In this document: in pieces, positions 53,436-64,000 of the stretch
How the letters are laid out: each line of letters begins with the position of its first letter
Numbering within the stretch: the stretch's first letter is position 1
DNA from: Aphis gossypii
Lineage: Eukaryota; Arthropoda; Insecta; Hemiptera; Aphididae
Assembly: GCF_020184175.1 (NCBI RefSeq)
Contig: NC_065530.1
Span: 45,981,260-46,045,259, forward strand
Length of the DNA stretch: 64,000 nucleotides
Reading direction: 5' to 3'
Translations under genes and position numbers: made by a program
Notes under the pieces: generated by a model
What the model was told of the DNA's origin: nothing
The model's database searches: none
Seen by the model: the letters and a program-made list of their open reading frames with translations, nothing else

Positions 53436-55233
53436 AAAACTATATAATATTATAATAGAACCGGTTACGAAGCCGCCGCCGCTGTTTAATACTTACGCGC
53501 GCGCGCTCACGTTTGGTCGCTTACCTATATAGTACACATATTCGGCTACCAATTCGGATTATGACGTATTACTTAAAGAGCGTATATATATATTTTTTTA
53601 TTTTTTAACTCTTCGTTTTTCTTTATACATAAAGCATGTGTGCGTGTAGCGAGTTCGCCCACGACACGACCGTTCTGTTAATGAACAGACAGGTGACAAC
53701 CGGGAGTACCTATACGTATCATGGCATGCCATACCATACAAACCATACTTATATATACCTACTTGTATATAGCTGCACCGGTGAGTGCACTCTCTGCAGG
53801 TCTCCGTCTATAATATAATATATTATATGATAAAGTAATATAATAATGACGAAACAATCGATATTATATCCTATCGAGAATATCTCGATTTTAATAATAT
53901 GTGAGGATCATATATTAGTACAGGTGCTGTCGATCACGTATAGATTAATGGATATTTTTATTAATATATTATATACAGAAGCGTAGTAGTTATCAACTCG
54001 TAACACTATAGGTACATAATAACCGAGATAGTCTGATCGAATTCTAATGGGCTGCAATTAGAAAATAAATAGTCGTATTATACTCTTCTCGATTCTGACA
54101 TTCTCGTAATCCCTTTCCATCAAATATATTAAAATATTATCAAATACATTCGATGATTTTAAGAATTACCTTTACGATTATTTCTCCTGTAGTGCTTCAC
54201 TACGAGGATCATATACTTTGAGCTATATTGGGACTTGGGAGCACCTTTAGAACAGTAGGTCGATAAATAGTCGAACAGAAATAAAATTAAATTTACGGGT
54301 TTTCGATGTAAGTAATATCTTAACTAAAAAATGTCGACTTCGTTGATGTTATTCATACACAAACTCGTATTATATTAAGTTATAATAATTATACTTTTTA
54401 AATATTATTCGTCACAAATATAATATCATACACAACACGAATAAAATTAATATAATTACACTATTATCCTAATTTGAATTTTTACAAGGAAGATTTATTT
54501 TCAAAATATATAATCGAAATTATACCGTCTATATATTATATATACATGCGTTTAGCGACTGTATATTATGTAAATTAATAAAATTATACGATTTACTAAC
54601 CAGCCTATTTATAGTATAAACCAATACAATAAAACTTAGATATTGGGTAGGTAGGTACACAGAACAATAATTGAAAACGATAACATAAAATTATTTTCCA
54701 TAGCAATTTTTTTCTACTACATAACAGTTTCCGATATTATCCACTGCGCATAATGTGCCCACATACATCACTATAATATTATACGTACCTATATAATGCT
54801 CACAGATAGATAAAATGATATCAAATTTAATCATAATATTATTATGAACCTAAACTCTGGTTGACGTTACATCATAATCGATCGGGCGACAAAGATATTA
54901 TTATATTATTCGTGTAATGGAGACGCGAACGCGATATTTTACATATATTGTAATGCGCTCTCGTTCACGATTCGAGACGGTTTACGACTTTCAAAAATAA
55001 TGTGACCTTTGTATGTGTGTATCTCTATCTCTCTCATATACACGCACACAATATCGGCGCTCGAGATGACCGTTGTCGATACGCGAGCGAATTATGGTAA
55101 TTTTCAGTCGACCGAAGGGAGCCGACTACGTATTGTTGACACGGTGTTATTGTTATATTACATTATTTTTTTTTCTAACCTATCTAAACCATATGCGATC
55201 CCCTTTGTTTTTGGAATAAATCATCGAGGGTCG

Positions 55234-55257
55234 ATTATTATTATTATTATTATTATT
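55234..55257. repeat. (ATT)n microsatellite
   Basis: Triplet array of 24 bases giving an Ile run in one frame. Confidence 0.9.
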
Positions 55258-58200
55258 GACCTCCGAGACTGATCGTTTCGATTACGCTTAACGAAATCGT
55301 CATGAATTTGACTTGAAGAATTATTTCGTTGTCAGACGTATTATTATAATACAGTCGTCTCGTACAATATTAACATCACAACTGTCACCAAGTATATCGT
55401 TGTAATACATTATAAAATTAAATAAACTTGAAAAGACGTTTTACTACAAATCGTTACAATTTAAATACCGACCAAGAATTCATTATAATTTTACAACATT
55501 AAGGGTATGGTTTTTATTTTTATGTTTATGATCATATTTTTCCGGATAGAAAGAGTGATCTTATTGGCCTTGTGCTTACCTTGTTTGCAGTAGGGTATTC
55601 TTTGATCTTATCGTGTTTATGTGTTAACAATAAAAAAGAAAAAAGAAAACGCGATCAGAAAAAAGGTCCAATTTACGACACGCGTGTTTTTCGAGTTTAT
55701 GGGTTTTTAAGTAATAATTATTTGAAAAGTAATATATCAGTATAATATAATACCTTTTACCAATACATATATAAATTATTATAACAATATTATGTAGGTA
55801 CTACAAAAAGAATTCAATTTTGAAAATAATTTGTGTGTCTTTAACTGTTCTCTACAGGGTAATTTTACATAATTTTCCCTGTCGTTACTTTCATAAAATA
55901 TTGAATGCACTTTGGCTTAGAAACAATTTTTTTATAGAATGAAAAAATTACTGACTGTTGTTTGTTTGTTTCATTTGTTTAATACTATACATATATCATA
56001 TTGTATATACATATGTATAATGTATAATGTGCAATGTATTACTGTGTATCTTACGTATTTAAAAACGTCGAAGGACGTTCGTACTTGGAACACTATTAGG
56101 TATATAACTATTACATATACCTATGAAATTTAATGATATACGATATTAGGAGACGTCTTCCGACCATTGTCATGTAAAATTCAACAAATATATACTCGAT
56201 ATATTAAACAGAATAATAATATAATAATAAGACTGTTGTAGACTGTCGTGGAATTCCGTTCAAAGTATGACTAAATAATAATACGTGAACCCAATATTAT
56301 GGTATTAGACATAATATGTCAGTATATCATCATTAGATACGAATGGTCACTCAAAATCCAATGTGACAATATATATTAATCTGTTACAAGCAATACGGTG
56401 ATTTTTTGTTATATATTAGATAACTATGATAAGCATTCGAAGAATTCTTGGATTCGTGAAGGGAAAAAAAGAAAACGATCGATTTCAATTTTTTACAAAA
56501 GAAAAATATAAAAATATTTATTTTTATTTATGAATTATTGCGATGCATTTCAAAACAAATTATAATATTAGGTCATATGTATACAGGTAATTTGTAAATA
56601 ATTATTATTTAATCTCTAAAGTATTTATGGTCGTTGGCGTGATTTTCGTTAAAAGAAATGTTTAGTTAAGTTCGTGGAAATAAATGAAACCCATGATATA
56701 GCTACTTGAGTATTTGCGTTTTTAAGTAGACTTTAATAACCTTCAGTTCACAGGTGTGTTTCATGTCGTTTATTTTAAAAATAAACTTTACAATGGTGTA
56801 AAAAAATAATAATTACGTTTTTTACGCTTTCCATCGCACTTTCTTAAAGTTGGTTGAATTTTATGTTAAAATAATTTAAAAAACGTTTTGGCGTATATGG
56901 ATACATATTATATCTAACAAGTTCAAATATATACTGCAGCATATAATTTGGCGTAGTTCAAAATGTAGGTTTATTTAGATTTAGAAAATAATGTTAGTGT
57001 CATTGATATTATACATATATTATAAAAATTTTAAAAAATTTCACCACTAAATTGACCTTAACCTTTCATGCAGTATACATAGATTGGCTAATAAAACAAA
57101 CTTTGTATGTATAATTATCGGATTGAAAAAGTAATCATAATAATTAATAATGCATTATTCATTAAATAATTATAGTCAAATATTTGACATTTAATTTTAG
57201 GTAGCAGTAATAAATAACAACCCATAATATACCAAATATTGAAATACATTTTATGACTACATTTACTTCACGTTTTGCAAAATAAATTAAAAATTTTAAG
57301 TTAACTATTATTTTATTCTACTTAATATGTTGTATACATATTTTGAACTTAATAATATTATATAATTTAAGGTGTCTTTTATTACCAGGTTCGTCCGCCC
57401 GGTTAATGTATTTAGATATTATACCTACAAACTGCACTCTGCTGAACATATTTGTCCGGAAGGCTTGTATATAATTGGTCAATTAAATCACCAGTTTGAA
57501 CTAATCGCTTACTCTGAATTTGAATAGTTTAATATAATTTCCTCTTCCACTTAACAAAAATATTATTGATAACCAGTAGGTATTATAATTTGTTATAACC
57601 CATTATATTATTATAATCACACAATAATAATTCGTGTACGGTGAATAATATTGTGGATTATCGTGCGGTAAAACACGATTAAACCGACACGTTTCACTGT
57701 TTAATCAATTAGATATTTTTACATCGTTTTTCATTATAATACGATTAAAAAAATATATATATAAATACATGAATTACAATAAAACTATATTATATCATTA
57801 TTATTTTGTTATTGAGACACAATATGATCGCAGAATTTAATCTATTTACTTTATAAAATTCACTGAACAAGAATTTTATTACATTTAATGTAACCGCTAA
57901 TTTTGTAAAATCACTTATCAGTTATCACTTATTTAAAGTATTTATTACAATTCTATAGGACGTGGGAGATATAATTAATTTGAATTCGTACTATTTATTT
58001 TAAAGAATAACTTATATCTTACAAAACCGATGCGATGTTATTGAGCACCCACGCCATATATTGTGTACTTTTAAATGTATTATATTTTTTGTATAACTTA
58101 TATACATGTATAGTAATGGTAGATGATGTACTCATATTATTATCATGTATTAGATACACAATTCATTCATTTTTATATACATTTATAAATTACATAATAC

Positions 58201-60043
58201 TTAACAACGTTTATAAACTTAACTACAACCTCTTTTTATTATCAATACATATAACAACAATAGGTATAACTAAAAAGTTCTATTGAGTTCTTTAAAAAAG
58301 AAAAAAATACAAATATATATGTGATCAAACCAGCCGACCCAGGTGGCAAAACGATAAGCTTCGATAACCTTCTGTTTATCGGATTATTTTGATTAACCAT
58401 AGTTTATGAAATATTATAATTATAGTGTGTAATTTCAAATTCTCTAAGATTAGTTATAAACTTATAACTTTTAAAAAATTACGATTGAAATTTAATTTAC
58501 TTGTTAATTGGACCGAAAATATTACAATAATATGCCAAGTATCATATAATATTAAATTCATAACAATACATATATAAGCATCTTATACATTTTATAGTGT
58601 TTTACAAAAATAAGTACATCATATATGCAGGTTTTTAAAAGTAAACAATAATTTACCCAAAAAGTTTTAACATTTTTAAAAATATATTTTTTTATATAGG
58701 TATACATTTCATTTCAGATATCAAAATTTTGGAAAACAATAGCGAATAGCGATATTATACCCAGATGTATTTTTGAGTTATTGCGTTTATATAATATTTT
58801 ATATATTAAGTAATAACTATATAATTCGATATACTTGTTCAAAATTTGAATTTATAAATTAGTATTAAAATTTGCGGATAATATTATTTTTCAGAATATG
58901 AAAATAATATATTATAATTATATATAATACTGTCATTTAAAAAAGTAAAAAGCTACGTAAATATACAATAACAATAAAAATAAAAAAAAAAATTTTTTTT
59001 CAAAACTACTGTTGTAATGATCTTAATCCAAGTATAATGCATCTAAAAACGAAAAAAATATGGAAAAAATGAATATTTACACCTTTAAAAATACATTGTT
59101 CCGTAAATATTTTTATTACTCGTACAGGGCGTATCAAAGTGTTTTTATCAAGTCCGTGTACTACACGTGACACACACATTCATCTGGGATTTATTTTTTA
59201 CATTTTGTCCGTCTAAATCAAGATATCTTCGAGGGGCGCGACGAGAGGGAGGACGCGGCGGATATAATATATAAGTTTCCGGCTCGTGCGGAGGTTCCGC
59301 GATCGAAATTAGTCCTGCACCGAGTGTTTCGATCGGAAACGATCTATACACGAGATACATTATATTATATACATATAGTATAGTGTGCTGTACGACAGAC
59401 GAAAGAAATCATAAATCATGCGTAGGTCATTACGTAGCAATAAAAAACATATAATGTATCTAAAAAAAAGAAAAAAGTTTATATATCGGACAACCCCCGA
59501 AAAAGTCGTTATAACCTCATAGGCCATTAGTCGAGTCCGGTAAAGCGGAAAAAAATAACATATATAATATATATACACACGCGCGCGTGCGCGGATGAGG
59601 GGGAGCGGACCGCGCAGTATGGAGAGGAAAACGCGCTAAGCAAACAACGATGCGATTTTTTTGTTATTTTTTATACACACACATATAAATAATATATATA
59701 TAATATATATACATTTTTTTTTTGTTTATACAAATCGAGGGGAATGTTTTTACGGCCCTTTTGTTCGCCGTCTTTAGCGTGCGCTAAATTTCCGGGTGCT
59801 CGACTTCGTCGACTTCCTGACGAGCGCCGTCGTCCCGGATACCGTTCGTCGTTAATCACCCGGTCTGGGCGCTCGCAAGAGGGACATTCGCCCCCGACTA
59901 GGTCGTGTCGCCAAAAAGCGTTTTGTGTGGAGAAAAATATTATATAGTAATAATAATAATATTAATAATGACGAAAGTATACAACTTTTTTTTATCCTTC
60001 TATACTTCTTATTCTTCTTCTTATTATTTAAGGCCGCCACCGC

Positions 60044-60074
60044 CATTGCCGCGTTTACGAAATCGGCGGCAATG
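60044..60074. other. Nine-base-pair perfect hairpin
   Basis: CATTGCCGC (60044-60052) and GCGGCAATG (60066-60074) are perfect inverted repeats around a 13-base loop. It lies in the GC-richer patch 59740-60140, an otherwise unassigned stretch. The function is unknown. Confidence 0.6.
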
Positions 60075-62098
60075 TATCATCATACATGACAGAGTTTGTA
60101 AGCACATCCTGCCGCCTCATGCTGACTTCTCAACCCCGGCCAGCTCACAATATAATATATAGGCATGATGATGGTATTATATTTACTATGTACTTTTAAA
60201 ATATAAATACATATCACGACCGTGAAAATATAACTGTGCGTAGCCGTTATTTTCTGATGATATAGCTGTATACAATAATGGTTGATTTTTAAAATATCCG
60301 TTTCTAGTATGTTTAAATGAGAATATTAATTTTTTATTGTTTATGATATTTTAGGTTTTTTGGACAAATAACACAACACTTAAATTTTTGAAAATTCCAC
60401 ATGCTAACAAGGTTTTATACACTCATGGGTGTGAGTATATACAACAATAGTCAGCAAATAATAATATATTATCATTTATTGATCAGATGATAGTAATTTT
60501 TCGAAGGTATCAGTTCGACGTCATAATCGAAATAACGAATGGAGAAGGCAACAAATATAATATAGAATTACTAAAATACCCCATTCAATAATGTGACAGG
60601 GAACTATATAATCGATATTGATGCGCGTCGGTGCCTGTCACTCGCCAGCACTTACCTTATACTTCATTCACCACACACTTGTAAATAAATGTATGTTTTT
60701 TCGTTAAAAACTTGTTTTAAATAAAATTTTCAAATACATTTATTTGTATACAAGATACATAGGTATAATATAGGTATATGCATTATTTTGCATAGTTATG
60801 ATATATAAAAATATTTTTTTTTATTAGGAGATATCGCATTTTCAGCTCAATGAGTACAGATGTATAATAATTAATTAATGAACTACGCAAGATAGAACAT
60901 AATAATGTTATTGTGGTACAATCATGGAACATTGGTGAAGTAAACTATAAGTTAATACTTACCTATACGATGCACCTGCGAAGTATTTGTTGTTTTTCTA
61001 TACCTATATCCACATAAATTATCAATCGTATTCAAATCGTAAAATATTTTTTTGTGGTTTTAGAACATAAATCTTTTTGAAAAATCTAGTTTTTCACTTT
61101 GTGATTTACTAAGCAGCTAATGTTAGAATGGTGTGATACATGGATGTATGAATTTAAAGCGTTTGCGTGATTTTTTCCTCATTAATTTTAACTGAATATA
61201 GAATTATAGAAGGAATTAATATGGTAATACGGAATTCATTGAGTTATGAATTTTCATTAAGACGTCCCTACTAATAATACGATAATAGCAGACGCAGCAA
61301 CATAACATAAAATTAAAAATATTCAATTAGGCGTTTCGGATTTCATCATACAAAATATAGCAGCTGATACGTAATAACTGTATAATAGATATTTTTCATT
61401 TTTTAACTACTGCATATCGTTTTTATGTATTTACCAATACAATATATTCGTATACGAGTACTTCAATAATTATAGAGCGTTAAACCTACAACCCCGATCG
61501 TTGTCAAACGCAATACCTATAAGTGTCACGCCTAAATACTATATTATACCTACGTACCGTATAAACGCGCGCTATCATAATTATCGACGTATTATTTAAC
61601 CTTACGGGCAAGACACGAAAGGAACGTGTACGAGTCGGAATCCTGTGTAGTTATTATGTACCTATAATATCATACGAGCATAATACACTCACCACCGTAT
61701 AGAGGTATATCGTATGTATAATATATAATATATACCTACCTATAAATGTATATTTTGCAAACCGTAAATCGTCGCATATGTGTCCATCATTTTATCCGCC
61801 GCGAACACCATCATCCGGTGCCGCCGAGAGAAAAAAAAACACATATAATATAATAACGCGATGCGTTCATTGAAACAACATTATTTGACGTTAACCGCGG
61901 TATGAAAAGCTGTTCCAAAGACTATTACACGCACTGCACACAATATAATATAACGCGTGTGTAATATATTTATACGCGTAAATGGAGAAACGACATATTC
62001 GTCGCATATAAATCTACCGATATAATATATTATATTATTACGACGATATATGTAGGTTATGTGTACGCTGTTAATAAAACACGACCGGCGAACAAACA

Positions 62099-62120
62099 GT
62101 ATTATTATTATTATTATTAT
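62099..62120. repeat. (ATT)n microsatellite
   Basis: Triplet array; a complementary (AAT)n array follows at about 62235-62253, so the two can pair. Confidence 0.85.
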
Positions 62121-63916
62121 ACAACGATGAGTGTATAATGTTATTATATTTATTATCGCTGCGTCGCGGTGTCTGCAAATTTGTTTTACATATCATTTTA
62201 TTGGTTATCGATTTCTGAGATGCGTAGTGTTTCATAATAATAATAATAATAATATAATAAATTGATTTAAAACTCGTTTTACATAACATAGTGAAATAAC
62301 AAGAATAAAAATAACATAAAAACAGCATTATTATATGTTATTTTGTACACAATACACACACGAACATTGTTATTATTATGTGTATGAAAACATTGTTGGA
62401 AATACAATATAAAGTTAAGATTTTATATAGTTAAGAAGTTTTTATTTATTTAATGATTTTTTTTTTTTATATATATATACAGACTATTTGTGAGTCCTAT
62501 CGGAATCTCGGACGATGATGATAACGTATGACCACAAAATATTATGGTTTAAAATATGTACTTTGATGAATCTTCAGGCAAGTAATGCTGTATGAAATAC
62601 AAATTAGGAGCATCAATATTTTAATATTACTGTATTAATATAGCATTCTTATATGTAACACAAATCGATATCTTAAAATTGATCATTTTTTGAGTTAAAA
62701 AATTTAGAAAAATTCTAAAATACTAATTTATGTTAATTTTTCACATACATAATTGTATAGATTATTGTTAGTAATATTTTTGTAATTTAAATATATAGTA
62801 GTTGGTTTATTTGTTTTTATAATATATGTTACATACGTTGACAAAACTGCATTTGAGTAGCATTATAGCACCAATACCTAAATCAAATAGTATTTTAATT
62901 TAGATGTGTAAAGAAAAAAATACCCGTATAAAAAATGATTTATATATTTATGATTTATACGAGTATAATATTATACCTACTATCGTGGCACTGTATAAAA
63001 AACGATCACAGCACATGTTGAATTGCATTATCCATAATTGTTTCATTTATTTGATTTAAGTACCTACTTATATTTTTTTTTGTTATTAAATAATCGTAAG
63101 TACCTATTTGGTATTCAAATATCTATGTACTATCATTTATAAATTATTTAAAAACAATTGGTGACTAAACCATCTTTATCCATAATTTTTATTTATTTCA
63201 GCCATTTTTTTTAGAACATATTTTTGAAAAATCCATAATTATTAACATTAAATTTAAAGTTTAAGTACTGAAAAAGTGTGTAAAAAACCCAATAAATAAA
63301 ACAAGTTAATATTTAATTGTTGTTACTTAGACTAATAATATAATAATATACTACTTTATTATACTATAGTATTTAGAATCCAATAACTGATATTTATAAA
63401 AGCATAATATCTTATTTAATAAAACATGACATATATTTTATACAACATTGTATATTAAATATTCTTAATTCAGTTATATTAAATTGTCAATTCAATGCAA
63501 GGTATACAATAATTAATAATCTAAAATTAATTCATTGAGAATTTATTATTATTTAAGTTCGTTCAATTATTATATAGGTACTTATATTGAATGTGTTATT
63601 TTATTTTGTTACGATGTATTTCCATTGCATAAGTTTTTTTTGAAACCTCAAAAGCTTCTTGTATATTTTACAGGTGTTCGGACCCATTTATTTTGACAAA
63701 ATAGAACTTTCAAAAAAAGAAATCAGTATTGCATCGTTTGCCCCATAAATGTACTTTCTCGGTGTGTATTATTGACACCTCAGGACAAACAGGAACTGTC
63801 CGTAGTTTTTTTTTATGTCTAACGACAGCGACGTGACACACAACCCAAGTGAAATGCAGTGATTTCCGAAAAGACGTGGCTCGCAGTGAATAAAAACCGT
63901 CAGATGTATACGAGAA

Positions 63917-63985
63917 ATGGATATTTACTTATATGGTATTGATGCAGACGTATACCGATTGATTGGTTGCTACAGAGCACACCAT
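63917..63985 (+). other. Possible first coding exon at the right edge
   Basis: GAAATGG gives a favourable start context at 63917. The frame reads MDIYLYGIDADVYRLIGCY then RAHH and stops at a good donor, CAT/GTAAGTAT, at 63986. That is 23 codons in phase 0. The sequence from about 63690 on is somewhat GC-richer than the neighbouring DNA. Any following exon would be beyond the window. Unrecognised; may be chance. Confidence 0.22.
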
Positions 63986-64000
63986 GTAAGTATAACTTCA

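Larger units (their letters stand above)
49991..63690. other. Long intergenic stretch with several CpG-richer patches
   Basis: AT-rich background with GC/CpG-richer patches at about 51840-52110, 52980-53190, 53630-53800, 54910-55140, 59210-59350, 59580-59650 and 59740-60140. Each carries short open frames on one or both strands with no recognisable domain, and none is bounded by a convincing pair of splice sites. TACAGGGCGTATC at about 59125 resembles the foldback terminus but has no partner. Candidate regulatory islands only. Confidence 0.45.

Noticed and set aside
55854..55882. ACAGGG...CCCTGT inverted pair resembling foldback ends
   Set aside because: The ends are 29 bases apart with a six-base stem; too small to be an element copy and without the GTGATTCACC terminus.
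1..64000. tRNA, rRNA, CRISPR arrays, bacterial operons, viral integration
   Set aside because: I saw no tRNA B-box with a cloverleaf, no rRNA core, no regularly spaced repeats and no viral gene set. A computed scan (tRNAscan, Infernal) would be needed for a firm negative.

Overview
The window looks like insect nuclear DNA, most likely from an aphid or a close hemipteran relative. That assignment is an inference. It rests on the very AT-rich, microsatellite-rich background, the constantly recurring TAGGTA/AGGTACCTA words, short TTAGG runs, and one unmistakable arthropod-type class III POU gene. There is no bacterial gene organisation, no rRNA, no recognisable tRNA and no CRISPR array.

Only one protein-coding gene is certain: an intronless ventral veins lacking (vvl, also drifter/Cf1a) homologue on the minus strand at 13700-15019, encoding 439 residues. 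It lies in a sharp GC- and CpG-rich island. This is followed upstream (plus coordinates 15020-16330) by a GC-rich flank that probably holds its 5' UTR and promoter. The rest of the 64 kb reads as a gene desert around a developmental transcription factor: long AT-rich stretches, scattered short GC/CpG-rich patches that could be cis-regulatory elements, simple repeats, and old transposon debris.

The most interesting observation is at the 3' end of vvl. The frame does not degenerate after the TAA stop. It stays open for 27 more protein-like, His/Gln-rich codons to a TAG (13616-13699), and a short hairpin overlaps the first stop. Programmed stop-codon readthrough has been reported for Drosophila vvl/dfr (recalled, not checked here), so this may be the same recoding event in a distant insect.

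Mobile-element remains include three diverged copies of one foldback family with TA-flanked ends starting CAGRGTGATTCACC or a variant (35104-35772, 47797-48578, and 49638 onward). There is also an unrelated 350-bp imperfect inverted repeat (about 38352-38702), a decayed non-LTR reverse transcriptase fragment (about 33965-34260), and a small hAT-like remnant (46378-46531).

Three splice-site-bounded open segments could be exons of genes extending outside the window or of unannotated transcripts: 24426-24524 minus, 7289-7333 plus, and 63917-63985 plus. They are reported with low to moderate confidence. Two strong hairpins (9908-9972 and 60044-60074) lie in GC-richer patches and are unexplained.
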